This document shows positions 36,492 to 45,811 of a DNA stretch of 64,000 bases, piece by piece. The notes under the pieces were generated by a model. The model was not told the origin of the DNA. It saw nothing but the letters and a program-made list of their open reading frames with translations, and made no database searches. The position numbers were made by a program, and so were the translations under genes. How positions within the stretch are numbered: position 1 is the stretch's first letter; every line of letters begins with the position of its first letter. The stretch comes from Rheinheimera sp. A13L (lineage in GTDB: Bacteria; Pseudomonadota; Gammaproteobacteria; Enterobacterales; Alteromonadaceae), in contig NZ_AFHI01000071.1 in the NCBI RefSeq assembly GCF_000217935.1, positions 1 to 64,000 of the forward strand, read 5' to 3'.

Positions 36492-37579
36492 GCCGTATCA
36501 GTTCTTTAGCCAGGCAAAAAGTGCAACAACTGGTGCCTTATGCTTCAGCCCGCTTAAGTATGAGTGGCGGTTCGGTCTGGCTGAATGCCAACGAAAACTC
36601 TATGGCAACAGACTATACACTGTCAGGCCAATACAACAGATACCCGGATTGTCAGCCAAAAGATTTAATCAGCGCTTATGCAGCTTATGCTGGCGTAGAA
36701 ACCAATCAGGTACTGACCAGCCGTGGTGCGGACGAAGGCATTGAGCTTCTTATTCGTAGCTTCTGTGAACCAGGTCAGGATGCCATCAGCATTTGCCCGC
36801 CAACTTATGGCATGTACAAAATCAGCGCTGAAAGCCAGCTGGTGGATGTCAATATAGTGCCTTTAACCCAAGAGTTGACCTTGGATCTGCCGACCTTATT
36901 TGCGCAAAAAGCCAATGTAAAACTGGTGTTTATTTGTAGCCCTAATAACCCAACAGGCGATTTAATACCTCGCCAGCAAATTGTCGATGTGCTGGAGTTT
37001 TATAAAGACAAAGCCTTAGTAGTGGTTGACGAAGCTTATATTGAGTTTGCGCCAGAAGCCTCTGTGGCTGGTTTATTAAATCAATACAGCAACTTAGTGG
37101 TGCTGCGTACTTTATCTAAAGCTTTTGCGTTGGCAGGTTTGCGTTGTGGTTTTACTTTGGCTGAACCCTCAATCATTGCAGCACTGCGCCAGATGATTGC
37201 GCCCTACCCTGTGCCAGCTCCTGTGGCTGAAATTGCAGTGTTGGCGTTATCAAGCCAAGGCCAGCAAAAAATGCGCACCACTGTTGAGCAAATCAATAGC
37301 TTACGCGACAACTTCAGCGCTTTTGCCAGGACTCTGAGTTATGTAAGCCGTGTCTATCCATCGAAGGCCAACTATGTGCTCTTGGCCGTGCCTGATGCAG
37401 CTGCACTGGTGAATTTTATTGCAGAGCAAGGTGTACTTATCCGTAACCAATCCAGTCAGTTGGGTTTAGGTCAGGTGGTGCGGGTATCGATAGGTTCGCC
37501 AGATGAAATGGCGCAGTTACAACAGATTATGTCGTCTTATTCCACCACAACAACTACAGAAAAACAGGAGTCTTTATGA
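36488..37579 (+). CDS. hisC: Histidinol-phosphate aminotransferase HisC
   Basis: A PLP-dependent transaminase converting imidazole acetol phosphate to histidinol phosphate. It is 363 residues, a fold-type I aminotransferase. SPNNPTGD and [10 protein letters not shown] (PLP-binding Asp/Tyr) are present, and the Schiff-base lysine is in [14 protein letters not shown]. The start overlaps hisD and the stop overlaps hisB, each by four bases, so translation is coupled along the operon. Confidence 0.97.
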   Translation: MSRISSLARQKVQQLVPYASARLSMSGGSVWLNANENSMATDYTLSGQYNRYPDCQPKDLISAYAAYAGVETNQVLTSRGADEGIELLIRSFCEPGQDAISICPPTYGMYKISAESQLVDVNIVPLTQELTLDLPTLFAQKANVKLVFICSPNNPTGDLIPRQQIVDVLEFYKDKALVVVDEAYIEFAPEASVAGLLNQYSNLVVLRTLSKAFALAGLRCGFTLAEPSIIAALRQMIAPYPVPAPVAEIAVLALSSQGQQKMRTTVEQINSLRDNFSAFARTLSYVSRVYPSKANYVLLAVPDAAALVNFIAEQGVLIRNQSSQLGLGQVVRVSIGSPDEMAQLQQIMSSYSTTTTTEKQESL

Positions 37580-38646
37580 GTGCCAAAGCTATTTTATTTA
37601 TTGACCGTGACGGCACTATGGTGGAAGAACCTCCGGTAGATAAACAACTGGATTCACTGGAAAAACTGGCGTACGAGCCTGATCTGGTGCCTTCATTATT
37701 AAAGCTGCAGGCCGCTGGTTATTCATTGGTGATGGTCACCAATCAGGATGGCCTGGGCACCAACAGTTTCCCGCGTGATACTTTTGATGCGCCGCAGGAA
37801 AAAATGATGCAACTGCTGAATTCACAGGGCATTCGTTTTGACGATATTTTAATTTGTCCACATTTTGATCAAGACAACTGTAGCTGCCGCAAGCCAAAGC
37901 TGGGTTTAGTGAAGGATTATCTACAACAAGGTAAAGTGGATTTCACCAACTCTTTTGTCATTGGCGACCGTTTAACAGACGTGCAACTGGCTGAAAATAT
38001 GGGCCTGCCGTCCTTCCGTTACGACCGCGATACCTTAGGCTGGAAAGAAATCACTAAACAGCTGTTAAGCAAAGGTCGTAAAGGCAGCGTCAATCGTGTG
38101 ACCCGCGAAACTGATATTCAGGTGAACGTCGATTTAGACCAGCAAGGCGGCAATGTCATTGAAACCGGCGTCGGCTTTTTTGACCATATGCTGGATCAAA
38201 TTGCCACCCACGGTGGTTTTAGCCTGCAGTTAAAAGTGAAAGGCGACTTACACATTGACGATCACCACAGCGTGGAAGATACAGCCCTGGCTTTAGGGCA
38301 GGCGTTAAAACAAGCGCTGGGCAATAAAAAAGGTATTACCCGCTTTGGTTTTGTCTTGCCTATGGATGAATGCCGCGCTGAATGTGTGCTGGATTTATCC
38401 GGCCGGCCGCTGCTGAAGTTTGATGCCGATTTAGGCCAGGGTGCTGTTGGCACCATGAACCTTGAGATGGTGCACCACTTCTTCCGCTCTTTAAGTGATG
38501 CCATGCTGATGACGCTGCACTTATCGGTCAGCCCTGGCAATAAACACCATATGGTGGAAGGTTTATTTAAAGCCTTTGGCAGAGCTTTAGGTCAGGCCAT
38601 TAAAGTATCAGGTGAAGCACTGCCGAGCAGTAAAGGAGTGCTTTAA
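37576..38646 (+). CDS. hisB: Bifunctional histidinol-phosphatase/IGP dehydratase HisB
   Basis: A 356-residue fusion. The N-terminal HAD-type histidinol phosphatase (about 1-165) has [10 protein letters not shown], the VTNQDGLGT loop and a zinc-binding [15 protein letters not shown]. The C-terminal imidazoleglycerol-phosphate dehydratase (about 170-356) has the metal-binding motifs [12 protein letters not shown] and [18 protein letters not shown]. This bifunctional form is typical of gammaproteobacteria. The TAATG junction with hisH overlaps by one base. Confidence 0.98.
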   Translation: MSAKAILFIDRDGTMVEEPPVDKQLDSLEKLAYEPDLVPSLLKLQAAGYSLVMVTNQDGLGTNSFPRDTFDAPQEKMMQLLNSQGIRFDDILICPHFDQDNCSCRKPKLGLVKDYLQQGKVDFTNSFVIGDRLTDVQLAENMGLPSFRYDRDTLGWKEITKQLLSKGRKGSVNRVTRETDIQVNVDLDQQGGNVIETGVGFFDHMLDQIATHGGFSLQLKVKGDLHIDDHHSVEDTALALGQALKQALGNKKGITRFGFVLPMDECRAECVLDLSGRPLLKFDADLGQGAVGTMNLEMVHHFFRSLSDAMLMTLHLSVSPGNKHHMVEGLFKAFGRALGQAIKVSGEALPSSKGVL

Positions 38647-39248
38647 TGTCGCTAGTGATTGTAGATACTGGCTGCGCCAATATCAGCTCTGTGTATTGTG
38701 CCTTTCAGCGCCTGGGTGTGGATGCCAAAGTCAGCCGCGATCTAAGCGTGATTAAAAACGCCAGCCGTTTGTTAGTGCCGGGTGTGGGCGCTGCCCGTCA
38801 GGCGATGGCGAACTTACGGGATCGCGATTTAATTGCCACCTTACAACAGGCAGAGCAGCCGCTTTTGGGCATTTGCTTGGGTATGCAGTTGCTGACCGAC
38901 CGCAGTGAAGAAGGGGATGTCGACTGCTTAGGTTTAATACCAGGTCAGGTCAAACGCATGCAAGTCGGTGATTTACGTTTGCCTCATATGGGCTGGAATA
39001 CTTTGCAAGTGGAAGAGAGTGCACAAAATCACCCTCTGCTTAAAGGCATAGGTGAAAAAGATTATCTGTATTTTGTCCATAGTTTTGCGGTAGCACCGTC
39101 TGACAGCACCTTAGCCCGCTGTAACTACGGCAGTGATTTTGCCGCAGTCATTGGCAAAGGCAATAAGCTGGGCGCACAGTTCCACCCTGAACGTTCTGGT
39201 GCTGTCGGTGCTCGTTTATTACAGAATTTTCTGGCTTTTAATGGTTAA
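38646..39248 (+). CDS. hisH: Imidazole glycerol phosphate synthase subunit HisH
   Basis: The glutaminase half of IGP synthase, supplying ammonia to HisF. It is a 200-residue class I glutamine amidotransferase with the nucleophile Cys in LLGICLGMQLL and the catalytic His-Glu in QFHPERSG. It ends 36 bases before hisA, the largest gap inside the operon. Confidence 0.97.
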   Translation: MSLVIVDTGCANISSVYCAFQRLGVDAKVSRDLSVIKNASRLLVPGVGAARQAMANLRDRDLIATLQQAEQPLLGICLGMQLLTDRSEEGDVDCLGLIPGQVKRMQVGDLRLPHMGWNTLQVEESAQNHPLLKGIGEKDYLYFVHSFAVAPSDSTLARCNYGSDFAAVIGKGNKLGAQFHPERSGAVGARLLQNFLAFNG

Positions 39249-39284
39249 TTTTTCTCATCCGGCTCTGCCGTTACAGGATTAAAC

Positions 39285-40022
39285 GTGATTATTCCAGCTA
39301 TAGATTTGATACAAGGTAAAACAGTGCGGCTTTATCAGGGCAGCTACGATAAAACCACTGAATATCAACAAACGCCACTGCAGCTGCGCGACTTATACGC
39401 TGAAGCGGGCGCAGGCATTTTGCATCTGGTGGATTTAACAGGGGCAAAAAATGCCGCTGACCGCCAGCTTGAGCTGTTAACCAGCTTAATGAAAAACGCG
39501 CCTTTGCCAGTACAAGTGGGCGGTGGTGTGCGTACTGCAGCAGATGTTGAACAGTTACTGGCAGCTGGTGCCAGCCGTGTTGTTGTGGGCAGTGTGGCTA
39601 TTCGTGAGCCCGAAACAGTGCAAGGCTGGTTACGCACTTATGGCGGCGACAAGATAGTTCTGGCGCTTGATGTATCTATTAATGCCAAAGGCGACAAAAC
39701 TCTGCCAAGCCACGGCTGGATTGAAGAGTCGACTATTACGCTTGAACAGGTGCTGGATGGTTTTATTGCAGCTGGCGCTAAGCATGTGCTTTGCACAGAC
39801 ATCAGTAAAGACGGCACTTTGCAGGGCCCTAATGTCGCTTTGTACGCTGAGCTGGTACAGAACTACCCACAAATTCAGTGGCAAGCCTCTGGTGGTGTTG
39901 GCTCTCTGGCTGATATCAAAGCTTTAAAACCCACTGGCGTGGCTGGAGTTATTTTAGGCCGGGCCTTGCTGGAAGGTAAGTTCACGGCACAGGAGGCAAT
40001 CCAATGCTGGCAAGACGCATAA
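39285..40022 (+). CDS. hisA: ProFAR isomerase HisA
   Basis: A (beta/alpha)8-barrel isomerase of the fourth histidine step. It is 245 residues and starts at GTG 39285, with AGGA about 8 bases upstream. [19 protein letters not shown] is the family's N-terminus, with the catalytic Asp in AIDL and a second Asp in [14 protein letters not shown]. Its 3' end overlaps hisF by 19 bases. Confidence 0.97.
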   Translation: MIIPAIDLIQGKTVRLYQGSYDKTTEYQQTPLQLRDLYAEAGAGILHLVDLTGAKNAADRQLELLTSLMKNAPLPVQVGGGVRTAADVEQLLAAGASRVVVGSVAIREPETVQGWLRTYGGDKIVLALDVSINAKGDKTLPSHGWIEESTITLEQVLDGFIAAGAKHVLCTDISKDGTLQGPNVALYAELVQNYPQIQWQASGGVGSLADIKALKPTGVAGVILGRALLEGKFTAQEAIQCWQDA

Positions 40023-40777
40023 TTCCTTGTTTAGACGTGCGCGATGGCAAAGTGGTTAAAGGTGTGCAGTTTCGTAACCACGAAATTATTGGCGATATAG
40101 TGCCGCTGGCCAAAGCCTATGCCGAACAAGGCGCAGACGAGCTGGTGTTTTACGATATCACCGCCTCCAGCGATGGCCGTGTGGTCGATAAAAGCTGGGT
40201 GCGCCGTATTGCTGAGGTGATAGATATTCCGTTTTGTGTGGCTGGTGGTATTAAATCTGTCGCTGACGCAGGATTAATTCTGGAAATGGGTGCAGATAAA
40301 ATTTCAGTGAATAGCCCTGCCCTGGCGCGACCAGAACTGATTAGCGAGCTGGAGCACAGCTTTGGTCAGCAATGTGTCGTCATCGGCATCGACAGCTTTT
40401 TTGATAAAGAAACAGGTCTATATCAGGTCTACCAGTTCACTGGTGATGAAAGCCGTACCCAAAAAACCCGCTGGTTGACGCTGGACTGGTTAAAGCGGGT
40501 GCAAGAGCTGGGTGCTGGTGAAATAGTGCTGAACTGTATGAATCAGGACGGTGTGCGCCAGGGTTATGATTTAACTCAGTTACAACTGATGCGAAATGCG
40601 TGCAAAGTGCCACTGATAGCCAGTGGTGGCGCAGGGGCTATGCAGCATTTTGCAGATGTATTTGAACAAGCCGATGTAGATGGCGCTTTAGCCGCTTCGG
40701 TGTTCCACAAAGGCATTATTCCTATACCAGAGCTAAAAGCATTTTTATTAGAACGTAAGCTGGAGATCAGGCCATGA
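40004..40777 (+). CDS. hisF: Imidazole glycerol phosphate synthase subunit HisF
   Basis: The cyclase half of IGP synthase, 257 residues, also a (beta/alpha)8 barrel. [19 protein letters not shown] carries the catalytic Asp, and [14 protein letters not shown] is the second conserved segment (usually MDxDG; here MNQDG). The start lies inside hisA (19-base overlap), fixed by the conserved N-terminus. It overlaps hisI by four bases. Confidence 0.98.
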   Translation: MLARRIIPCLDVRDGKVVKGVQFRNHEIIGDIVPLAKAYAEQGADELVFYDITASSDGRVVDKSWVRRIAEVIDIPFCVAGGIKSVADAGLILEMGADKISVNSPALARPELISELEHSFGQQCVVIGIDSFFDKETGLYQVYQFTGDESRTQKTRWLTLDWLKRVQELGAGEIVLNCMNQDGVRQGYDLTQLQLMRNACKVPLIASGGAGAMQHFADVFEQADVDGALAASVFHKGIIPIPELKAFLLERKLEIRP

Positions 40778-41406
40778 AACTGAATTTAACCAACCTGGAC
40801 CAGCTGGATTTCAGCAAAGGCGATGGCTTGTTACCCGTCATAGTGCAGCACGCCCGCTCTGGCAAAGTACTGATGCAGGGTTTTGCTACTAAAGAAGCGC
40901 TGCAAAAAAGCCTGGAAACGGGCGATGTCACTTTTTTTAGCCGCAGTAAAAGCCGCTTATGGACCAAAGGCGAAAGCTCAGGCCATACGCTGAAATTACA
41001 AAGCATGGCAGCGGATTGCGACCAGGACAGTATTCTGGCTTTGGTATTGCCGATAGGCCCCACTTGTCATGTTGGTACCGAAAGTTGCTGGCACGCTGAA
41101 GATGCCAACCAACCCGATTTAGCCTTTTTAGATCAATTAGAACAAGTGATCCACAGCAGATACGGCGCTGACCCAAGCAGCAGCTACACCGCCTCTTTAT
41201 TTGCCAAAGGCGTCAAACGTATAGCGCAAAAAGTAGGTGAAGAAGGGGTAGAAACAGCCCTGGCCGCTACTGTAGGCGACAGAGAAGAGCTGAAAAACGA
41301 AGCTGCAGATCTGATCTATCACTTGTTAGTCTTACTAAAAAGCCAGGATTTGGCTTTGCATGATGTACTCGAGGTATTAAAACAACGGCATCAGAAAAAA
41401 AGCTGA
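40774..41406 (+). CDS. hisI: Bifunctional phosphoribosyl-AMP cyclohydrolase/phosphoribosyl-ATP pyrophosphatase
   Basis: A 210-residue HisIE fusion. The N-terminal cyclohydrolase (about 15-115) has [17 protein letters not shown] and the zinc ligands in DCDQD and [12 protein letters not shown]. The C-terminal MazG-like pyrophosphatase (about 120-205) has [13 protein letters not shown] and [14 protein letters not shown]. Last gene of the operon, followed by a terminator. Confidence 0.97.
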   Translation: MKLNLTNLDQLDFSKGDGLLPVIVQHARSGKVLMQGFATKEALQKSLETGDVTFFSRSKSRLWTKGESSGHTLKLQSMAADCDQDSILALVLPIGPTCHVGTESCWHAEDANQPDLAFLDQLEQVIHSRYGADPSSSYTASLFAKGVKRIAQKVGEEGVETALAATVGDREELKNEAADLIYHLLVLLKSQDLALHDVLEVLKQRHQKKS

Positions 41407-41446
41407 AGCTAAGTCTCAGATCAGTTTTTTACAAGGGCATCTATAC

Positions 41447-41472
41447 AAGGGCATTTTGACAATGCCCTTTTT
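41447..41472 (+). terminator. Terminator of the his operon
   Basis: AAGGGCATT (41447-41455) and AATGCCCTT (41461-41469) with a 5-base loop, then TTT. The left arm is preceded by a direct repeat of ACAAGGGCAT (41431), which could pair alternatively. Confidence 0.85.
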
Positions 41473-41540
41473 CCTGCTCGCAATTTACCGTCATTTACAG
41501 CTATGCTCTGGAGACAAATTTTTGTTGGAGCCGTTCGGGC

Positions 41541-42317
41541 ATGAAATTCAGTTGTCTTATTGTTTTTTGTAGCCTTTTCAGTTCGGCCATCTTCGCTACA
41601 GAAAAAGCCACAGACTGCTTTTTATCAGCGCAAATTACCGAACAACATTATCAAAACAGCAAAGAACCAGGTTTATGGCATTTTTTGCATCTGGAGCTGT
41701 TGGAGTTGTTAGCCAACACAGCCGACTGCAAACTGCAGTTAGTAAAAGTGCCCTGGTCCAGAGGACTGAGTATGTTGCAGGAAGGCCAGCTCGATTTAAT
41801 GATGACTATGTCAAAAAGCCCGGAACGGGAGCTGTTTGCAGATTTTATTGGCAGTCATTATGTGGAAGACGCCGTATTAGTGCTGCACAAAGATTATCAA
41901 ACCAGAACCCAGACGCTCGCCGACGTCATGTGGCTGCCGGGCCAAATTGGGGTGTTGCGGGAAGCCTTTTATGGTGAAGAGTATCAACGACTACAACAAA
42001 ACCCTGATTTCGCCAAGAAGCTGCTGGATGCCAAAACCATTTCACATAAACTGGGTTTTCTGGAGCGCAACAGAGTGCTGGGCGTGATTGAAGACAGAGC
42101 TCAGTATCAGGAATGGGCGAAAAAGCATCCGGATATAGCCAGGTTGTACAGCGAGCATTTAGTGGTCAACCGCAATCCGGTGTATTTTGCCGCCAGTCGC
42201 AGTGGCATGACGCAACAGCAGCGCGATCATTTACGTCAAAGTTGGGCCAAAGTCTATGGCAGCGAAGCCCATATGGCTATATTGGCTAAATATGGCTGGT
42301 CTTTGCAACTGGAGTAA
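41541..42317 (+). CDS. Periplasmic substrate-binding protein (SBP_bac_3-like)
   Basis: A 258-residue exported protein with a signal peptide (KFSCLIVFCSLFSSAIFA) and a type II periplasmic-binding fold: VPWSRGLSMLQEGQLDLMMTMSKSPERELFADF is the conserved hinge/ligand region. These bind polar amino acids or similar small molecules. No ABC permease or ATPase is adjacent; such orphan proteins are frequent in Alteromonadales and may have sensory or non-transport roles. It stands alone after the his operon. Confidence 0.82.
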   Translation: MKFSCLIVFCSLFSSAIFATEKATDCFLSAQITEQHYQNSKEPGLWHFLHLELLELLANTADCKLQLVKVPWSRGLSMLQEGQLDLMMTMSKSPERELFADFIGSHYVEDAVLVLHKDYQTRTQTLADVMWLPGQIGVLREAFYGEEYQRLQQNPDFAKKLLDAKTISHKLGFLERNRVLGVIEDRAQYQEWAKKHPDIARLYSEHLVVNRNPVYFAASRSGMTQQQRDHLRQSWAKVYGSEAHMAILAKYGWSLQLE

Positions 42318-42428
42318 ATACAGTCCGATCTGAATACATGCGGTCACGTCTGGGTTTAACTAACGAAACCAGGAAAAATCATCCAAAAATACAGTATGTT
42401 ATGAACACTTCTGCTCTGAGTTTTTCTG

Positions 42429-42929
42429 ATGAAATATAAAATTAAACAAAAAATATTCAGCCTGACCGACAGCTTTATTATTGAAGATGAAAACGGCAAG
42501 GCGGCTTTTAGCGTTAAAGGGAAGTTTTTCAGTATATCCAGCAGCCAAAGCCTGTTTGACAGCAATGATGTTGAGCTTTTAAAAATTAAACGTAAATACC
42601 TGACCATTTTGCCAGCCTGTCGACTGCTTTGTGCTGATGGCAGTGAATGGCTTGTTCAAAAAAGATTTTGGCCCTTCTGGACTAGCCGTTTTACTGTGAC
42701 AGGCCCTGCAGGTGAACTGGAAATGCAGGGTAATTTATGGCAACACGAATACAAAATTAGCCAAAAAGGCAAAGTAGTGGCTGAAGTGTCGAAGTCATGG
42801 TTCAGTTGGTCAGATACTTATGGTGTGGACATTTTTGAACCTAAGCTGACAGCTCAATTGCTCGCAGCTGTGATTGTAATAGACCGCATGCAGCATTCAG
42901 GTACCAATTCGACACTAGATACTGATTAA
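42429..42929 (+). CDS. LURP-one-related (tubby-like fold) protein
   Basis: A 166-residue soluble protein whose beta-rich pattern (KYKIKQKIFSLTDSFIIEDENGKAAFSVKG..., GELEMQGNLWQHEYKI, KSWFSWSDTYGVDIF) fits the LURP-one-related/YxjI family with a tubby C-terminal-like fold, possibly a lipid-associated protein. Function unknown. A single gene converging with the S9 peptidase. Confidence 0.78.
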   Translation: MKYKIKQKIFSLTDSFIIEDENGKAAFSVKGKFFSISSSQSLFDSNDVELLKIKRKYLTILPACRLLCADGSEWLVQKRFWPFWTSRFTVTGPAGELEMQGNLWQHEYKISQKGKVVAEVSKSWFSWSDTYGVDIFEPKLTAQLLAAVIVIDRMQHSGTNSTLDTD

Positions 42930-42975
42930 CGCAGCAGCGCGCTCTGGAAGGCGCACTACTGTGTTGAATTCTTGG

Positions 42976-44955
42976 CTAGTCAGAGGAAGATGTCAGTGGC
43001 AAATACTGATTCAAAAACTTATCTATAGCTTCAAAAGTCTGTTTTCGGTGTGGCAGATAATCCAGGTGATGGGTACCATCCTCAATTTCGACATAGGTAA
43101 AGACTTTCTTTTCATCTGCCAGCTCGTCCGCCATCATGCGGCTTTGTTTTACATTGACGCTGCGATCTTCAGTACCATGCAACAGCAAAACAGGGATCTT
43201 AATGTTTTCGACCATATTTAAAGGCGAATTCTGCTCCAGCAAATCATTGTCTTTGCCCATCTGTTTTTTCGCCAGATTGTAACTGGTGTAATTTCGGTAG
43301 CTGTAACGTTGCTCAGGTAAATCGGAAACGCCAGCAAAACTAACTGAACACTGATACAAATCCGGCGTGCGGGCTGCTCCTAACAATGCTGCATATCCAC
43401 CATAACTGGCCCCCATAATACAAATACGCTTAGGGTCGGCGATTTTTTGTTCGATCAGATATTCTGTACCGTCGGTAATGTCATCCTGCATCGCCATTCC
43501 ATACTGACCAACGGCCTGAGTCAGAAATTGGTGGCCATAGCCAGTTGAACCCCGAAAGTTGGGTTGAAATACCACATAACCTTTGTTGACCAGATAAGCT
43601 GAGAAGATATCAAAGCTATTGGAATCCTGAGAAAAAGGACCTCCATGCGGCAATACCACCATAGCACCTGGTCCATCTTTGCCTTTGGGTATTGAGACAT
43701 AACCTTCAATAACCAGACCGTCCCGGGCTTTGTAGCTGACTTTTTTCTTTTGTACCAGATGATCTTCGTTTAAACCCGGATAGGTTTCGGCCAGCGGCAA
43801 CAGAGACTTCTCATTCCGGTCGCCAAGCAGATAAGTACCCGGCGTTGTGGTATTGGTTGCATACACCAGATAGGTTCTGTCGTCCGAGCTTAAATTCGTG
43901 ATGTAGTTCACTGTATCAGGCAACACTTTATCCAAACCTGCCTGAAAGGCTTTAAATTCCTCGTCCCAGAATAAACTGCCAGAGGCTTCGTCACTGAAAT
44001 AAATACCCACAGGTTCATCACGGGCCGCCGAATAAATCAATGAACCCTCGATGTCGTAAACCGGATGGCTGATGATCAACTGGCGGGGTAAATCAGCCTG
44101 ACTCAAATCCACTTTAAATACAGCAGAACGTCCTTCGTGATTGGCTGATATATATAAATCTTTAGGATCTTTACCAAAGCCAAGAATAGCAATGGCTTCT
44201 TCAGAAAATGCCTGCCAACGCCATGCTTCAATCCACTCTGTCTGACCGGGGCGTAATACACGCACAGAGGTTTCCGTCGTTTTTTCGTTATAGTCTCTGC
44301 TGGCTCTGATCTGGCCTTGCCTGTCCACCAGCCAGGAACCAACATTGGATCTGTGTCTTTGGATCAGTGTGGCTTTGCCGGTTTTTACATTCACCTGAAA
44401 TAAACTGTCATGACCTGGCATTTCTCTGTCCAGTCCAAGTAAAAAATGATCGTCATCCGGATAACGTAATTTAATAACATCGTCCTGAAACTGACTTTGA
44501 TACTCATCTTCCCTTGCAGCTTTCACCATAGGAACCAACTCGGAACCCGCCTTGGCTTCAATGGAAAACAAACGGGTTTCAGTAGTTTTAGTCCCCATGC
44601 CACGAACATCGCCATAGCGGAAGCTAGCCAACAAATGGGTATCGTTAGCCCAACGCACCCAGGAAAATTTAAATTTCTTATTGTCTGTTTTACCCAGATA
44701 AAAGGACTCACCTGAGGTTAAATCAATCAGTTGGATTAGTGTATTTTCTTCAATGTTTTTTAACGCGACCAGACGTTTGCCATTAGGCGATAAACGCAAC
44801 TGTTCAATACGTTCACCCTGATAAAACATTTTCAGACGTTCACCCTGATAAAACATTTTCAGCGGTAAAACAGCGGACTGACTCTCTGCGGCAACAGCAA
44901 AAGAAAAAGGTAAAACACAACAGGCCAGTATTAAACCGGAAAGAAAGTTATTCAT
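42976..44955 (-). CDS. Exported S9-family prolyl-oligopeptidase-like peptidase
   Basis: A 659-residue serine peptidase. A signal peptide (ending SFAVAAES) is followed by a beta-propeller region (about 40-390) and a C-terminal alpha/beta-hydrolase domain. The nucleophile is in GASYGGYAAL, the acid in LLHGTEDRSVNV and the His in DGTHHLDY; FRGSTGYGHQF is typical of the acylaminoacyl-peptidase branch. ATG 44955 is preferred because it directly precedes the signal peptide. Just after the signal peptide an exact 27-bp duplication repeats LKMFYQGER twice. Likely degrades oligopeptides in the periplasm or outside. Confidence 0.92.
   Translation of the reverse strand: MNNFLSGLILACCVLPFSFAVAAESQSAVLPLKMFYQGERLKMFYQGERIEQLRLSPNGKRLVALKNIEENTLIQLIDLTSGESFYLGKTDNKKFKFSWVRWANDTHLLASFRYGDVRGMGTKTTETRLFSIEAKAGSELVPMVKAAREDEYQSQFQDDVIKLRYPDDDHFLLGLDREMPGHDSLFQVNVKTGKATLIQRHRSNVGSWLVDRQGQIRASRDYNEKTTETSVRVLRPGQTEWIEAWRWQAFSEEAIAILGFGKDPKDLYISANHEGRSAVFKVDLSQADLPRQLIISHPVYDIEGSLIYSAARDEPVGIYFSDEASGSLFWDEEFKAFQAGLDKVLPDTVNYITNLSSDDRTYLVYATNTTTPGTYLLGDRNEKSLLPLAETYPGLNEDHLVQKKKVSYKARDGLVIEGYVSIPKGKDGPGAMVVLPHGGPFSQDSNSFDIFSAYLVNKGYVVFQPNFRGSTGYGHQFLTQAVGQYGMAMQDDITDGTEYLIEQKIADPKRICIMGASYGGYAALLGAARTPDLYQCSVSFAGVSDLPEQRYSYRNYTSYNLAKKQMGKDNDLLEQNSPLNMVENIKIPVLLLHGTEDRSVNVKQSRMMADELADEKKVFTYVEIEDGTHHLDYLPHRKQTFEAIDKFLNQYLPLTSSSD
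44809..44862 (-). repeat. Exact 27-bp tandem duplication within the S9 peptidase gene
   Basis: Bases 44809-44835 and 44836-44862 are identical and in frame, so the protein repeats nine residues (LKMFYQGER). It lies at the mature N-terminus, outside the catalytic domain, and so is probably tolerated. Perfect identity implies a recent event or slippage. Confidence 0.97.
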
Positions 44956-45043
44956 ACAGAATCCATTCCATGACACAAAAAATTAGCGTTATGCAGCAAT
45001 GTAACTAAATACAAAGCGGGTGACAATCCAGACAGGAAAATTG

Positions 45044-45157
45044 GGTGGCGACCTCACCAGCCGACATCCCGGCACATACGTTATCCGCTTTGGCTGCTTC
45101 CTTCCGGATCTGACCAGGTGAACGAATTAGTATTGCGGGAGGACCGATGAGGCCACC
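45044..45157 (-). ncRNA. ffs: 4.5S (small SRP) RNA
   Basis: The RNA component of the signal recognition particle, which binds Ffh. The minus strand reads GGTGGCC...GGTCCTCCCGCAA...ACCTGGTCAG-ATCCGGAAGGAAGCAGCC...GTGCCGGGATG...GGCCACC-complementary end. The conserved GGAA tetraloop with its asymmetric and symmetric internal loops is present, and the termini (GGTGGC with GCCACC) pair. Length about 114 nt, like E. coli 4.5S RNA. Confidence 0.96.
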
Positions 45158-45187
45158 ATTGAAGGTACCAGCAGAACTGGTGCGCGC

Positions 45188-45216
45188 ATTATGCTGAAAA
45201 GCTTTTCTCTGTGCAA
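45188..45216 (-). promoter_or_regulatory. Promoter of the 4.5S RNA gene
   Basis: On the minus strand TTGCAC (45216-45211) and CATAAT (45193-45188) are 17 bases apart and followed by a GC-rich GCGCGC discriminator, usual for stable RNA promoters. Initiation near 45181 gives about a 24-nt 5' leader before the mature end, as removed by RNase P in E. coli. The -35 begins just after the acyltransferase stop. Confidence 0.75.
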
Positions 45217-45220
45217 GAAC

Positions 45221-45811
45221 TTAAGCGTTTTCCGGATACTTTGCGGTCATTTGCTGAAAAAACATGCACATTTGTTGTAGATCGTCGGCGAAATTTTCGC
45301 CCGTAGTAAAGCATGGGCCAAACACCAGTTGCTTGTGCTGGTAATCCAGTCCGACTAAACACACTGGCACCTTGGCTTGCCTGGCTATAAACCAAAAACC
45401 TGAGCGCCAGTGTTCCACCTTTTTACGACTACCTTCAGGTGATAAACCTAATAACAACGAATCACTTTGCTCAAACTCTGCCACTACTTGCCCCACTACC
45501 CCATGGGGATGGCTGCGGTCTACAGCTATTCCGCCTAAAGACAACAAAAGCCCTTTGAAGGGCCAGACAAAAATACTGTGTTTACCTAAAAACCGAATTT
45601 TAAGATCCAGCGCCAGAGCTGCGGCTATGCCAACAAAAAAATCCTGATTTGAGGTATGAGGGGCTACAGCTATCACCATCTTTTTATGTGCGGGCAGCTC
45701 ACCCTGAATGCTCCAGCCTCCAAGTAGTTTCAGCAACCAGAGGCCAAGTTTTTGGCCCAGGTTACTGTGACGCCGTGGCAAAGTAGCAGGAACAGCGGGT
45801 AAAGCTGACAT
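45221..45811 (-). CDS. PlsC-like lysophospholipid acyltransferase
   Basis: A 196-residue membrane-associated acyltransferase with motif I APHTSNQDFF (HX4D) near residue 51 and motif III SPEGSRKK near 123. It is shorter than PlsC and lies in the small-acyltransferase branch found in many marine gammaproteobacteria; the acceptor is unknown. It overlaps the DUF3014 gene by one base (TAATG) and is followed at once by the 4.5S RNA promoter. Confidence 0.85.
   Translation of the reverse strand: MSALPAVPATLPRRHSNLGQKLGLWLLKLLGGWSIQGELPAHKKMVIAVAPHTSNQDFFVGIAAALALDLKIRFLGKHSIFVWPFKGLLLSLGGIAVDRSHPHGVVGQVVAEFEQSDSLLLGLSPEGSRKKVEHWRSGFWFIARQAKVPVCLVGLDYQHKQLVFGPCFTTGENFADDLQQMCMFFQQMTAKYPENA

Noticed and set aside
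45189-45395. 68-residue minus-strand frame over the end of the acyltransferase gene
   Set aside because: It overlaps the acyltransferase in another frame and the 4.5S promoter; no start signal or domain.
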